64,000 nt of DNA from Limnohabitans sp. Rim8. GTDB lineage: Bacteria > Pseudomonadota > Gammaproteobacteria > Burkholderiales > Burkholderiaceae_C. Both the position numbers and the translations under genes were made by a program. Below are positions 43,828 to 59,778 of this stretch, piece by piece. A model generated the notes under the pieces. It worked only from the letters and a program-made list of their open reading frames with translations, ran no database searches and was not told the DNA's origin. The stretch lies in the NCBI GenBank assembly GCA_945897465.1, contig CAMDFK010000013.1, forward strand, positions 1-64,000, given 5' to 3'. The first letter of the stretch is position 1. Each line of letters starts with the position of its first letter.

Positions 43828-44903
43828 GCCGGTTCCATGCGCACCTGGGGCGACAGGTCTTGTTGAATGACGGGCATGAAGTACAGACGCGCAAAGGTGG
43901 CGGCTGCTTTGACGGCGCACACGCCTTGCTGCCATTTACCCAACACGCCGCCGCGGGCCTTGGCTTTTGCCATGGCTTGCGACAGGTCGAACAGGCGCTC
44001 CAAGCCCCGGCGGAAATCGGGGTTGTCGGTGTCAAGCGCCAAGGGGAAGACCTGTTTGGTGATCTCGGTGGTGATGCGGAACACCTGGTAGTCGTACTCG
44101 CTGGAATCCAGACCCATGGCTTCGTGCAGCATGGGGCGGGTGTGGTCGCGCACGTACATGGTGGCGTACACGGCCAGCAAGAAAAAACGAATCCAGAGCT
44201 TGTTGCCGCCGCTGAGCAACTTGGGGTTGGCGCGCATGATGAGCGCAAACGATTCGCCATGGCGGAACTCGTCGTTGCACCACAACTCGAACCAGCGAAA
44301 GATGGGGTGAAAGCGTTTTTCGGGGTGCTTTTCGAGCTGGCGGAAGATGGTGATGTAGCGGGCGTAACCGATCTTCTCGGACAGATACGTTGCGTAGTAA
44401 ATGTATTTGGGCTTGAAGAAGGTGTACTTCTTGGTGCGCTTCAAATTGCCCAGGTCAATGCCTAAGTTGAAGTCGCGCAGCGACAGGTTGATGAAGCCCG
44501 CATGGCGCGACTCGTCGCGCGCGAGATACGTCATGAGCTGCTTGATGTCGGGGTTGCTGACGTTCTTGCGGATCTCGTTGTAAAGCACGCAACCGGAAAA
44601 TTCCGATGTGAGGGAGCTCACCAAAAAGTCCATGAATTCCTGTCGCATCTCGGGCGAGAGACTGGCCATGCCGGCAGCCACTTCGCCCGCGAATGCTTCG
44701 TCGCGCTGGAAGTGGTCGTGGTTGTTGTCGCCCTCGTACTCGGCCATCATCCTGTCCCACTCGGCGCGCACAGGTTCGATATTGATGCGGTCCATGGCGG
44801 CGAAGTCGGTGGTGTAAAAACGCGGGCTGATCATGTCGTCGTGCACAGCCTTTTTGTTGGCGTCTTCGGCGGTGTTGATGGTGTGGACAACGGTGGCGGT
44901 CAT
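43821..44903 (-). CDS. acsF: Mg-protoporphyrin IX monomethyl ester oxidative cyclase
   Basis: AcsF closes ring E using molecular oxygen. The diiron ligands lie in the helices with [23 protein letters not shown] and NDEFRHGE. It is 360 residues from the ATG at 44903, which has GGAGAT upstream; an ATG at 44930 would add nine residues. No bchE, the oxygen-independent cyclase, is seen in the window. The gene is embedded between puhC and puhE in the superoperon. Confidence 0.95.
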   Translation of the reverse strand: MTATVVHTINTAEDANKKAVHDDMISPRFYTTDFAAMDRINIEPVRAEWDRMMAEYEGDNNHDHFQRDEAFAGEVAAGMASLSPEMRQEFMDFLVSSLTSEFSGCVLYNEIRKNVSNPDIKQLMTYLARDESRHAGFINLSLRDFNLGIDLGNLKRTKKYTFFKPKYIYYATYLSEKIGYARYITIFRQLEKHPEKRFHPIFRWFELWCNDEFRHGESFALIMRANPKLLSGGNKLWIRFFLLAVYATMYVRDHTRPMLHEAMGLDSSEYDYQVFRITTEITKQVFPLALDTDNPDFRRGLERLFDLSQAMAKAKARGGVLGKWQQGVCAVKAAATFARLYFMPVIQQDLSPQVRMEPAW

Positions 44904-44932
44904 GGGGATCTCCGGTGCTGGAATATTCAAAA

Positions 44933-45415
44933 TCAGGGCGCTTTGTGTCCGGCCAGTCTCAGGCTGGCAAACACCGCGGCATTGCTGGGACCGAACGACT
45001 CCAAGTCAATGCGCTGGCCGGTGCTGGGGTCTTGCAAGGTCAGTCGGCCGTCGGTGCGGCCGATCAATAAAAAGGGCGCTTCTTTGCCCAAACTCTCGCG
45101 CTGACGTTCGCGGGCCAGTGCCCGCAAGGTGCTGCGCAAAAAGCCTTGTTCGCCAGAAAAAAGGGCCACCTGCTGGCCAGTGCGGTGGTCCACGACAGCG
45201 ATATCGCCACTGGGCAGGTCGCGAAACTGCAAGTCACGTTGCCACTGCACGGCGGCGTCGGGCGTGCGTGGGTCCAGGCCCGACCAGCGGGCCAGACCCA
45301 CAGCCACCAGCATGGCCAGCAGCATCACGCCGATCCAGGCCATGGGCCTGTTCAGGCCTCGGGTCTGAGGTGTTTGGCGGCTTGGCTGCCAGTCTTGTTG
45401 GGGCAAGGTGTTCAT
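44933..45415 (-). CDS. puhC: Photosynthetic complex assembly protein PuhC
   Basis: The 160-residue protein has a single N-terminal transmembrane helix ([17 protein letters not shown]) and a periplasmic domain with [20 protein letters not shown] and [17 protein letters not shown], typical of PuhC, which is required for RC-LH1 assembly in Rhodobacter. The ATG at 45415 overlaps the puhB stop by four bases. The frame is open further upstream in puhB, but the family begins here. Confidence 0.9.
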   Translation of the reverse strand: MNTLPQQDWQPSRQTPQTRGLNRPMAWIGVMLLAMLVAVGLARWSGLDPRTPDAAVQWQRDLQFRDLPSGDIAVVDHRTGQQVALFSGEQGFLRSTLRALARERQRESLGKEAPFLLIGRTDGRLTLQDPSTGQRIDLESFGPSNAAVFASLRLAGHKAP

Positions 45416-46101
45416 GCCAGCATGCCGTGGTTGGGTGGGTTGGGGCTGCTGACTTGCGCGTTTGATGGCGCTTCCCCTAAACGCAGGCTTTGGCCTGCAT
45501 GCTCGGCACGCCACAGGTTCAGCAGCAACTGGCCCACTTCTTGGCTGTCCGAGACACAGCGCAAAGTGGGCTGCGGCTTTGTGATGTGCCAGGCGCGCTG
45601 GTGTGGCCACAGGTGGAACCAGCCGATGCGGTCCTCGTGGTGCAATGCCAAAGCGATGTCGCCGGTGCCTGCACTTTGAGCCTTCAAAGAAGCGCCCACG
45701 ATGCGTTTGAAAGGCAGGTTGAAAGTCAGCGTGAGCACAATACCGATACGCATGACCACGCGCTTGTTGGTCAGGGTGTAGAGCGTGCTGCGTGCCGACA
45801 TCCAGGCCGTGCCCAAAAGCAGAGCCAAGGCCAAGGTGTAGAGGCTGGCGGCCACCATGAGGGGTTTCCAGTCGACTTCTGCCAGGGGCTTCCAACCCAC
45901 ACCGTTGTCTGGGGCCGTCAGGTTAATGAGCTGCACCGCCAGCATGAGCGCGAAATACAGCGAAATTTTTCGGACGTGAAACGCGTGGATCGCCAGACGT
46001 TTCCAGTCGGGCGCACCTTGCCAAACCACGCGCTCGCCCTTGGGCAGAGCGCTGGGCAAGCCCGGTGCCGCTTCCCACTCGTGTTCGTGGGTGGCTCTCA
46101 T
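45412..46101 (-). CDS. puhB: Photosynthetic complex assembly protein PuhB
   Basis: The 229-residue protein has membrane segments around residues 48-65 and 81-99 and a PH-like domain with ARSTLYTLTNKRVVMRIGI and ITFNLPFKRI-like text (LTFNLPFKRIVGASL). PuhB assists reaction-centre assembly. It overlaps puhA and puhC by four bases on each side, so the puhABC block is translationally coupled. It shows the usual YTLTNKRVV signature of this family. Confidence 0.92.
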   Translation of the reverse strand: MRATHEHEWEAAPGLPSALPKGERVVWQGAPDWKRLAIHAFHVRKISLYFALMLAVQLINLTAPDNGVGWKPLAEVDWKPLMVAASLYTLALALLLGTAWMSARSTLYTLTNKRVVMRIGIVLTLTFNLPFKRIVGASLKAQSAGTGDIALALHHEDRIGWFHLWPHQRAWHITKPQPTLRCVSDSQEVGQLLLNLWRAEHAGQSLRLGEAPSNAQVSSPNPPNHGMLA

Positions 46102-46859
46102 ATGATGGGTTCCTGACGCTCAGGCGTCGCGTACAAAGTGCCCGCACCGTAGTAGGCCGTGATCTTTTCCTCTTCGAGCAGGGTGATCTGGTCTTTGGAC
46201 TTGGTTTGAGGCACGTTGGCAAATTGGTGCGCAAGAATGGCCTGGACATGTGAGCCATCTTTTTTGATGCGCGCAAAGGTCATGGGCAACAAGACACGCT
46301 TGTCGGAGTTGGCCAGCTGAACCTCGGCGTACCGAAACAGCATTTCCATGCGGTCTACCCACAAATCGACCACGGTGCCAGCGATGACTTTGTCGGCACC
46401 CCACACGGGTAAACCGCGGGGGTCGACATCGTGTTTGGCCACCGCATGGTCAGCGGCGATGCGCAGGGGCACGATTTTGGGGTGGCCGTGTTCCATGTCG
46501 GGCACGTCGGCGCGCATGGCCCAGGCGCCAGGGCCGACACCTGCCAGCAAGGGGTCACCCACGGGCTCGAGGGGGGCGCCGTTCCATGGGTGAACGGGCT
46601 GGGCACTGTAGTCCCCGTCGGGGCGGTTCAGGTCGGGCGAAAGATGGGTGTGACCGTCTTCGGTCTTGTAAGTCACTGGTTCTGGGACCGGCGGCCAACC
46701 TTCGATTTTGGGACCGTTTTCGCGGCCCGAATCCATGGGGTAGCCCTCGCGATGGCCTTCACGGATGAGGTAGTAAATCAGACCCGCAAAAAATGCCCAG
46801 AACATGTACAAGACGATTTGGGCCACATCGACGTACTGTGTGATTGCGCCTGTTTCCAT
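46098..46859 (-). CDS. puhA: Photosynthetic reaction centre H subunit
   Basis: One N-terminal transmembrane helix (QIVLYMFWAFFAGLIYYL) is followed by a cytoplasmic beta-barrel domain that caps PufL-PufM and shapes proton delivery to QB. Typical segments are REGYPMDSGR, the PVWGADKVIAGTVVDLWVDR region and ITLLEEEKITAYYGAGTLYA near the end. Its 253 residues match the family length. It is the first of the coupled puhABC genes and lies 28 bases after lhaA, with AAGGAGAAC as ribosome site. Confidence 0.96.
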   Translation of the reverse strand: METGAITQYVDVAQIVLYMFWAFFAGLIYYLIREGHREGYPMDSGRENGPKIEGWPPVPEPVTYKTEDGHTHLSPDLNRPDGDYSAQPVHPWNGAPLEPVGDPLLAGVGPGAWAMRADVPDMEHGHPKIVPLRIAADHAVAKHDVDPRGLPVWGADKVIAGTVVDLWVDRMEMLFRYAEVQLANSDKRVLLPMTFARIKKDGSHVQAILAHQFANVPQTKSKDQITLLEEEKITAYYGAGTLYATPERQEPII

Positions 46860-46887
46860 GGCTGTTCTCCTTCAAAAAATCGTTGCA

Positions 46888-48345
46888 TCAGCCCGGCAGC
46901 TGCGCCAGGCCAAAGGGTTGGGGGTTGCTGGCTTTTTGGGCCTGTGCACGCGCTGCCAAACGGCTGGCGCGCAACATGGGGCCCAGGGCCACCAGCACGA
47001 CAAACAACAAATACATTTCCAAGTGGTAAACGAAGCTGTAGGCCGTGATGGGGGTGACCAGCACCTCACCCAAAGCGCCTGACATGGCCAGCGCCGACAC
47101 GCCGTCGCGCAAAGCCCCACCCAGCGCCATGGCCGCCCCCGCGCTGGTGGCTTGCACAGCCCCCCAGGTGCCAATGACCAGACCGCCCAGGTGACCGAGC
47201 GGGCTGCCGTCCCCCGCCGTGCCCATGGCCGTGATCAGCATGCCCACCGAAAACAAACCGCCGCTGAAACCGATCAGGCCCACGCCGATGCGGAACATCC
47301 AGGCTGCTTCTAGGGCACCCGAAAAAATCACCATGGCGAATGCAGGCAGGCCCAGCAGCACACCCAGGCTGGCCAAGCGGCAGGCGTGCATGCCACCCGA
47401 CAGCCAGCGGGCTGATAAGAGGAAGGCCAGCAAGGCACCACCGGCACTCAAAGCCGTGAGTGCGCTGGTCGCGCCGACGTCAAGCTTCAAGATCTCGGCG
47501 GCGTAGGGCTCGAGCACGATGTCCTGCATGTTGAAGGCAAAGGTGCCCAAGGCCAGGGTCCACAAAAAGCGCCGCATCTGCGGCTGGGCCATGAGCGCGC
47601 GCCAGCTGCTGGCAAAGCCACCGGCTTCACGGCGGCCGCGCTTGGCACCCCGGGCTTCTTGTTTCCAGAGTGCTGCCAAGTTCATCACCGCCACCATGAC
47701 CGCGCAGCCCTGTACCAGCTGGATGAGTTTTTGGGGACTGAAGTCGCTGAGCAACCAACCAAACACCGCGCTGCTGGCGATCATGCCCACCAGCAGCATG
47801 CTGTAGAGCAGGGCTACCACGCGGGGGCGCTTGTCGTCGGTGGCCAAATCATTGGCGAGCGCCATACCTGCCGTTTGGGTGACCTGAATGCCCGCGCCCA
47901 CCAAAATAAAGGCCAGTCCAGCGCCCAGTTGGCCTACCCACAGGTTGGCAGCTTCGGGTTCGGACAGCAACAACAAGGCAAAAGGCATGATGGACAGGCC
48001 GCCAAACAGCAGCAAGGTGCCGGTCCACATGTAAGGAATGCGGCGCAGGCCCAGCGCCGAAGGGTGGGTGTCGCTGCGGTAGCCGATCAGGGTGCGCAGT
48101 GGTGCGAACACCATGGGGATGGCGACCGCCAAAGCGACCCACCAAGCGGGCACTTGCAGCTCCACGATCATGACCCGGTTGAGTGTGCCCACCAAGAGTG
48201 CCGTCACCATGCCGATCACCACCTGGAACAGCGACAGGCGCAGCAAGCGCGCCATCGGCAGCTCAGGCGAGGCCGCATCGGCAAACGGCATGAAGCGTGT
48301 GCCGTGGGCCGTGAACCAGCGGGGCATGGGGACGCGCAGTTTCAT
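46888..48345 (-). CDS. lhaA: LH1 assembly protein LhaA (PucC family)
   Basis: This 485-residue, 12-helix protein belongs to the same family as pucC: RFMPFADAASPELPMARLLR and LVGTLNRVMIVEL are almost identical in both. The position just before puhA, after bchM, is that of lhaA, which in Rhodobacter is needed for LH1 assembly. The ATG at 48345 overlaps the bchM stop (ATGA); the open frame upstream is ignored for that reason. Confidence 0.92.
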   Translation of the reverse strand: MKLRVPMPRWFTAHGTRFMPFADAASPELPMARLLRLSLFQVVIGMVTALLVGTLNRVMIVELQVPAWWVALAVAIPMVFAPLRTLIGYRSDTHPSALGLRRIPYMWTGTLLLFGGLSIMPFALLLLSEPEAANLWVGQLGAGLAFILVGAGIQVTQTAGMALANDLATDDKRPRVVALLYSMLLVGMIASSAVFGWLLSDFSPQKLIQLVQGCAVMVAVMNLAALWKQEARGAKRGRREAGGFASSWRALMAQPQMRRFLWTLALGTFAFNMQDIVLEPYAAEILKLDVGATSALTALSAGGALLAFLLSARWLSGGMHACRLASLGVLLGLPAFAMVIFSGALEAAWMFRIGVGLIGFSGGLFSVGMLITAMGTAGDGSPLGHLGGLVIGTWGAVQATSAGAAMALGGALRDGVSALAMSGALGEVLVTPITAYSFVYHLEMYLLFVVLVALGPMLRASRLAARAQAQKASNPQPFGLAQLPG

Positions 48346-49049
48346 GAGCGGGTCCACTCCCAGGCTTGAGAGGTGTAAAAACCACTGGCTATGCGCTGCA
48401 TGCGTGCGCCTTTCCAACCCTGCAAATCGGCGTGGCCCTGCATGCGCTGCAGCAAGTCAGAGTGCGCCACGGGTGACAAAGATGGCGAGCGGTCGCTGCG
48501 CGGAAACAGGCGGCCTGCGCTGTGCATGAGTGCCAGCAGCGGTGTGCGCGGCGCAAAGGTGAAGACCATGGAGCCGCGTGTGCGCTGGGCCAAACCGGCC
48601 AGCGCTTCGGCGATTTGGTCGCTGTCGTAGTGGATCAGGGAGTCCATGCAGACCACATGGTCAAAGTGACCCAAGTCGGGGCTGAGCATGTCGCCGGACA
48701 AGAACTGAACCGAGCCGGGCAGGGTAGGGTGCTCGGCGGCCATGCGTTCGGCGGCGAGCTTGACCAAGGTGGGTGACAAATCAATCGCCACCACTTCGGC
48801 CCCGCGCAGGGCCGCTTGCAAGGCCAGTGCGCCTGTGCCGCAACCGGCATCCAACACGCGCAAGCCACTCAGGTCTTGCGGCAACCACGACAGCAGGGTC
48901 TCGCGCATGGTGTCGCGACCGGCGCGCACGGTGGCGCGGATGCGGCCCACCGGCTCGTTCGAGGTCAGGCGCGCCCAGGCATCGGCCGCCGTGCGGTCAA
49001 AGTAATGCTCGATCTGGCTGCGGCGTTGTTCGTAGGCGGTGGTGTTCAT
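48342..49049 (-). CDS. bchM: Mg-protoporphyrin IX O-methyltransferase
   Basis: BchM methylates the ring-C propionate of Mg-protoporphyrin. The SAM motif VLDAGCGTGALALQAA is near residue 66, preceded by an N-terminus with YFDRTAADAWARLTS. The 235 residues are standard. The gene is 21 bases after bchL and overlaps lhaA by four bases. Confidence 0.95.
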   Translation of the reverse strand: MNTTAYEQRRSQIEHYFDRTAADAWARLTSNEPVGRIRATVRAGRDTMRETLLSWLPQDLSGLRVLDAGCGTGALALQAALRGAEVVAIDLSPTLVKLAAERMAAEHPTLPGSVQFLSGDMLSPDLGHFDHVVCMDSLIHYDSDQIAEALAGLAQRTRGSMVFTFAPRTPLLALMHSAGRLFPRSDRSPSLSPVAHSDLLQRMQGHADLQGWKGARMQRIASGFYTSQAWEWTRS

Positions 49050-49070
49050 GGTGTGCTTTCTGGAGGGTGT

Positions 49071-53758
<4,688 letters not shown>

Positions 53759-53783
53759 GCGTGGTGTTGTTGATGATGCCTGT

Positions 53784-55364
53784 TTACCGGCTGTAATGGG
53801 CTTTGGCATCGTAGAGCGTCTCCACGGTGATGGTCGCCACGCCCAGGTCTTGGGCAAACCGTTCGGTGTTTCGGCGCGCTTTGCCCCGCACAAAGAACGG
53901 GATCTTACTCAGCTCTTTTTCGGCTTCGGTGCTCCAAGTGGCTTGGTTGGAAGCGGCCGGGATGGGCAACTCGATGGCCGTGGGTGTGGCCATGACCGGT
54001 GTGTCGCTGGTCGGGGGACGAGCGGTTTCGGCCGCAGGCCGCGTGCTGCCCAAATGCGAAGGCGCCGCACCGGCGTGGAACTCGAAGTCCTCGCGGAACA
54101 TGCCGATCAGGTGTTCTTCCAGGCCCATCATCAGCGGATGCACCCAGGTGTCGAATAGCACGTTCGCGCCTTCAAAACCCATTTGCGGCGCGTAGCGGGC
54201 GGGGAAGTCCTGCACATGCACCGGGGCCGAAATCACCGCGCAAGGAATGCCCTGGCGCTTGGCGATGTGGCGCTCCATTTGTGTGCCCAAAATCAGCTCG
54301 GGCTGCAGGGCGTTGATCTGGGTTTCGACCTCCAAGTAGTCGTCGGTGATCAGCGCTTCCACGCCATAGCGCTTGGCACAGTCGCGCACCTCGCGGGCAA
54401 ATTCGCGGCTGTAAGTGCCCAGGCCCACCACCTCAAAGCCCATCTCTTGGCTGGCGATGCGGGCCGCGGCCACCACGTGCGTGGCGTCGCCAAAAATATA
54501 GACCCGCTTGCCAGTGAGGTAGGTCGAATCGACCGACTTGGCGTACCAGTGGGCGTGAGCGTTGCTCGGGTCTTGCGCGGGCTGGGGCAGTCCAGTGAGC
54601 GTGCAGACTTCGGCGATGAAGTCGCGAGTGGCGTGGCTGCCCAGGGGCACGGTCTTGGTGTAAGGCTGGTCAAACTGGCGCTGCAACCACTGCGCAGCGG
54701 CCATACCAATTTCGGGGTAGAGCACCACGTTGAAGTCGGCCTCGGCCAGTTTCTGCACATCGGCCACGCTGGCGCTCAAAGGGGCGACCACGGCGACATC
54801 GACACCGAGTTGGTTGAGTAGCTGGGTGATTTCCTTGACGTCGTCGCGGTGGCGAAAACCCAGGGCGCTGGGGCCGAGGATGTTGCAAGTGGGCCGTGCC
54901 TTGGCGGTTTTTTCACCGGCAGGCTTGTGCACCAAGTGGCGGCACAGTTGGTAAAAGGTCTCGCTCGCGCCCCAGTTTTCCTTGCGCTGGTAAGAGGGCA
55001 ACTCCAGCGCCACCACCGGAATGGTCAGTTGCAGGGCTTGGGCCAGACCACCCGGGTCGTCCTGGATCAGCTCAGCGGTGCAGGACGAGCCCACCAGCAT
55101 GGCCGCAGGATTGAAGCGCGCCATGGCTTGGCGGGCCGCGTCTTTGAACAGCTCGGCGGTGTCGCCACCCAGATCGCGCGCCTGGAAGGTGGTGTAGGTG
55201 ACGGGCGGGCGGCGCGGCAGGCGCTCGATCATGGTGAACAGCAGGTCGGCGTAGGTGTCGCCCTGTGGGGCATGCAACACGTAGTGCACATCTGTCATGG
55301 CGGTGGCCACGCGCATCGCGCCCACATGGGGCGGTCCTTCGTAAGTCCAGAGCGTCAGTTGCAT
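53784..55364 (-). CDS. bchB: Light-independent protochlorophyllide reductase subunit B
   Basis: BchB pairs with BchN in reducing ring D of protochlorophyllide. The ATG at 55364 ([18 protein letters not shown]) gives 526 residues; the open frame beyond it is bchN in another frame. Seen are [13 protein letters not shown], with cluster-region Cys, and the C-terminal extension [20 protein letters not shown] with [10 protein letters not shown] that covers the substrate. A proline- and threonine-rich linker precedes that domain. Sixteen bases separate it from bchN. Confidence 0.95.
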   Translation of the reverse strand: MQLTLWTYEGPPHVGAMRVATAMTDVHYVLHAPQGDTYADLLFTMIERLPRRPPVTYTTFQARDLGGDTAELFKDAARQAMARFNPAAMLVGSSCTAELIQDDPGGLAQALQLTIPVVALELPSYQRKENWGASETFYQLCRHLVHKPAGEKTAKARPTCNILGPSALGFRHRDDVKEITQLLNQLGVDVAVVAPLSASVADVQKLAEADFNVVLYPEIGMAAAQWLQRQFDQPYTKTVPLGSHATRDFIAEVCTLTGLPQPAQDPSNAHAHWYAKSVDSTYLTGKRVYIFGDATHVVAAARIASQEMGFEVVGLGTYSREFAREVRDCAKRYGVEALITDDYLEVETQINALQPELILGTQMERHIAKRQGIPCAVISAPVHVQDFPARYAPQMGFEGANVLFDTWVHPLMMGLEEHLIGMFREDFEFHAGAAPSHLGSTRPAAETARPPTSDTPVMATPTAIELPIPAASNQATWSTEAEKELSKIPFFVRGKARRNTERFAQDLGVATITVETLYDAKAHYSR

Positions 55365-55380
55365 GGGGTGTACCTGCGCC

Positions 55381-57173
<1,793 letters not shown>

Positions 57174-57208
57174 GGTTGACCTAATGGGTATGCGGGCGTT
57201 TGTCTTTG

Positions 57209-57237
57209 ACTGTAAGTCTGGACATACAGTGTGTCAA
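57209..57237 (-). promoter_or_regulatory. Predicted promoter of the bchF superoperon
   Basis: On the minus strand TTGACA (57237-57232) and TACAGT (57214-57209) are 17 bases apart, about 36 bases before the bchF ATG. Both boxes overlap the two TGT-N12-ACA palindromes. Confidence 0.6.
57211..57228. promoter_or_regulatory. PpsR/CrtJ-type operator A between bchF and aerR
   Basis: TGTAAGTCTGGACATACA matches TGT-N12-ACA and overlaps the predicted bchF -10 box. Confidence 0.68.
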
Positions 57238-57249
57238 CATGAATTGACA
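57232..57249. promoter_or_regulatory. PpsR/CrtJ-type operator B between bchF and aerR
   Basis: TGTCAACATGAATTGACA has the extended TGTCA/TGACA ends. It begins 21 bases (two helical turns) after operator A and carries TTGACA on both strands, so one site could control bchF and aerR together. Confidence 0.75.
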
Positions 57250-57424
57250 TATATTTGTTTTGTCAGGGTTTACACTAGATACAACTCCAAGAAATCAAAT
57301 CACACTTGAAACTGTGTTTTGTGGGGGCTTTCACCGGGTCTCACACCACGCACTTCTTGCGACGAGCACTCCGAAGCCCCGGAGCCTGCCGCTGGTGTAT
57401 CCCTCCTGAAGATCGGTGTTTGTC

Positions 57425-58231
57425 ATGGCGCAATTCAACCTCGAAACCGCACAGTCCCCGCCCTTGACAGAAGGTGCGCGTCTTGCATTGCCAGAAGCCT
57501 TGCGCCAAAGTGCACCGATCGGGCCACGCTTGGTGGGGGGTACCAGCTTCAATGGCAAATCGGCCATCGACCTGGTCCAAATCCAGATCCTGGCCCAAGC
57601 CTGCCTGCAGGGCTTGGATGCGGCGCGGCAAGTGGTGTTTGGCTGGCAGCGTCAAGGACAGTCGCTGGAAGACATTTATCTACAAGGCATCACGCCTTGC
57701 GCCCGTTTGCTGGGTGAATGGTGGTGTGCTGATCGGCTCGATTTCGCCACGACCACCATCGCATCGGCCCACTTGCAGCAGCTGCTTCACGACTTCAGCA
57801 GCGAGTTTTTGCAGGAAACACCCACGCAGCGCCAGCCTTGGAGCCTGCTCTTGTTGACCGAGCCGGGTGCCCAGCACAGCATGGGCTTGTTCATGCTCAG
57901 TGAATTCTTCAAACGTGCCGGCTGGCTTGTGACCGTGGGCGTGCCGCAGGATGTGGGCGAGTTCAAGCGCTTGTTTCAGTCAGATTGGTTTGACGCGATA
58001 GGCATTTCGGTGAGCAGCGATCGCCACCTGGACACCCTGTCGGCCTTGCTGCCCAAGCTGCGCGAGGGCTCAGACAACCTGGGCCTTCACGTTTTTGTGG
58101 GCGGGCCCATGGCCTTTGTTGCGCCCGAGCGCCTGCAAGGCTTGGCCGCCGAGGTCCTGGCCGAAGATGCGCCCGCCACCGTGGCGCGCATCACCCAAGC
58201 CATGGCGAGTGCAGCCGCAGTCGCGAGCTGA
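57425..58231 (+). CDS. aerR: AerR/PpaA-type cobalamin-domain antirepressor
   Basis: The 268-residue protein has a C-terminal B12-binding fold: TEPGAQHSMGLFMLSEFFKR, then GISVSSDRHLDTLSALL and VFVGGPMAF. As in known AerR/PpaA proteins the first Asp of the canonical DxHxxG is missing (AQHSMG), but the axial His remains. Those proteins bind cobalamin, sense light and control CrtJ/PpsR. It is next to ppsR in the same orientation, which is the classic pairing. The leader is about 175 bases long. Confidence 0.9.
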   Translation: MAQFNLETAQSPPLTEGARLALPEALRQSAPIGPRLVGGTSFNGKSAIDLVQIQILAQACLQGLDAARQVVFGWQRQGQSLEDIYLQGITPCARLLGEWWCADRLDFATTTIASAHLQQLLHDFSSEFLQETPTQRQPWSLLLLTEPGAQHSMGLFMLSEFFKRAGWLVTVGVPQDVGEFKRLFQSDWFDAIGISVSSDRHLDTLSALLPKLREGSDNLGLHVFVGGPMAFVAPERLQGLAAEVLAEDAPATVARITQAMASAAAVAS

Positions 58232-58241
58232 AATGCCATGT

Positions 58242-58259
58242 TGTCCACCTTCCTTAACA
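58242..58259. promoter_or_regulatory. Weak candidate PpsR/CrtJ operator upstream of ppsR
   Basis: TGTCCACCTTCCTTAACA matches TGT-N12-ACA but lacks the extended TGACA end. It is 104 bases before the ppsR ATG and could allow autoregulation. A site of this weak form is expected by chance in a window of this size. Confidence 0.35.
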
Positions 58260-58285
58260 TGGAAAACGCAAGGCCATGCGTTCTT

Positions 58286-58299
58286 GCTGATGCATCAGC
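58286..58299. repeat. Perfect 14-bp palindrome in the aerR-ppsR gap
   Basis: GCTGATGCATCAGC is an exact self-complementary palindrome. Just right of it TGACA-n8-TGTCA (58311-58328) is the operator motif with its halves turned outward. Either could bind a regulator of ppsR. Confidence 0.4.
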
Positions 58300-58362
58300 C
58301 TATACTTATATGACAAGTTCCAGTGTCAATTTCCTGATGCTCAAACCCGTTTGGTTTACGAC

Positions 58363-59751
58363 ATGAAGCTCCCTTCTCTTGACTCCTCCACTTTTTCCCA
58401 GTTGCTGGGGGTGGTGTCAGATGTCACTTTGGTCATGGATCCGCAGGGGACGATTGAGGACGTGTCGACAGGGCGAGACACTTTGGCGGCATTGGGTTGC
58501 CAAACCTGGGTTGGGCGCCGCTGGATCGACACCGTGACCAGCGAAAGCCGCAGCAAAATCCAGGAGATGCTGTCATCACAAGGCGCCTCTGATGCGATGC
58601 GTTGGCGGCATGTGAACCACCTTTCGCCATTGGGCAGCGAGGTGGCCATTCAATATGTGATGTTGCCATTGGGCGGCGGCAAACTGATGGCCATGGGCCG
58701 TGATCTGGAAAGCCTGGCCGAGTTGCAGCGCCGCTTGGTCGAAACCCAGCAGTCCATGGAGCGCGACTATTTGCGCCTGCGCCACATCGAGGCGCGCTAT
58801 CGGGTGCTGTTTGACACCTCGTCCGAAGCGGTGTTGATGGTGGACGCCAGCACCCAGCGTGTGCTGGAGGCCAATGTGGGCGCACAGTCCCTGCTCAAAG
58901 ACGCCGGCAAACGCCTCGTGGGCCGCGATGTGCGCGAATATTTTGAAGGTGAGAGCCAAGGTGAGGTGCAGTCCCTGCTGCGCACGGCGCTGGCTACAGG
59001 CCGCATCGAGATGTGTGCGGCCCGAGTGGCCGGCTTGCCCTCGGCCTGGACGGTCTCGGCCACGGTGTTCCGTCAAGAGGGCGGTGCGCAGTTTCTGGTG
59101 CGCTTGGTCACACGCGAGGTGTCATCCATTCCCTTGCATGAAACCGGTTCCTCGGCTGCTTTGAGCGAGGCCATGGAGCGATTTCCGGATGGTTGGCTGT
59201 TGACCGACACTTCGGGCCTGATCCAAAGCGTGAACGAAGAGGGCATGGCCTTGCTGGGTTTGACGGCTTCCTCACAGGTGGTAGGCCAAAGCCTGGAGCG
59301 CTGGTTGTTGCGCGGTGCGGTCGACTGGGGTGTGCTCAACACCAGTTTGCGCCAGCAGTTGCCGGTGCGCAATTTCGCGACCGAGGTGCGTACCTTGTCG
59401 GGCATGACCTTGCCGGTCGAGGTGTCGGCCGTGTGTCTGGCCCGGCCCGAGCCGATGTACGCCTTTTTTGTGCGTGACATGGACCGCCGTCTGCAAGGCG
59501 GTGCATCGGTGGCACAAAACCAGGCTAACCCCTTTGCCGACTTGTCGCAGTTGGTGGGGCGTCGCCCGATCAAGGACATCGTGGGCGAGACGGTGGACAC
59601 CATCGAGCGCCTGTGCATCGAAGCGGCTTTGGAGCTGACCCACAACAACCGCGCTTCGGCTGCGGAAATGCTGGGTTTGTCGCGCCAAAGCTTGTACGTC
59701 AAGTTGCGCCGCTTTGGCATGGTGGCCGAGGCAGAGGTGGACGCGCCTTGA
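58363..59751 (+). CDS. ppsR: Photosynthesis gene repressor PpsR/CrtJ
   Basis: The 462-residue protein has the PpsR order: an N-terminal PAS domain (about 5-115), a coiled Gln/Leu-rich linker (LAELQRRLVETQQSMERDY), two further PAS domains (to about 390) and a C-terminal FIS-type helix-turn-helix (NNRASAAEMLGLSRQSLYVK). A Cys at about residue 418, in ERLCIEAALEL just before the helix-turn-helix, is where the redox-active Cys of Rhodobacter PpsR/CrtJ lies. It should bind TGT-N12-ACA sites and repress bch, crt and puc genes under oxygen. The ATG at 58363 is chosen over a TTG at 58351. Confidence 0.95.
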   Translation: MKLPSLDSSTFSQLLGVVSDVTLVMDPQGTIEDVSTGRDTLAALGCQTWVGRRWIDTVTSESRSKIQEMLSSQGASDAMRWRHVNHLSPLGSEVAIQYVMLPLGGGKLMAMGRDLESLAELQRRLVETQQSMERDYLRLRHIEARYRVLFDTSSEAVLMVDASTQRVLEANVGAQSLLKDAGKRLVGRDVREYFEGESQGEVQSLLRTALATGRIEMCAARVAGLPSAWTVSATVFRQEGGAQFLVRLVTREVSSIPLHETGSSAALSEAMERFPDGWLLTDTSGLIQSVNEEGMALLGLTASSQVVGQSLERWLLRGAVDWGVLNTSLRQQLPVRNFATEVRTLSGMTLPVEVSAVCLARPEPMYAFFVRDMDRRLQGGASVAQNQANPFADLSQLVGRRPIKDIVGETVDTIERLCIEAALELTHNNRASAAEMLGLSRQSLYVKLRRFGMVAEAEVDAP

Positions 59752-59755
59752 AGAC

Positions 59756-59773
59756 TGTCATGCTTTATTGACA
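59756..59773. promoter_or_regulatory. PpsR/CrtJ-type operator 1 upstream of bchG
   Basis: TGTCATGCTTTATTGACA is a full TGT-N12-ACA palindrome with TGTCA/TGACA ends, starting 5 bases after the ppsR stop. Confidence 0.78.
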
Positions 59774-59778
59774 CTAAG

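Noticed and set aside
58242-58259. Counting the weak TGT-N12-ACA site before ppsR as firm regulon evidence
   Set aside because: The bare TGT-N12-ACA pattern should occur about 15 times by chance in 64 kb; this one lacks the extended TGACA end.
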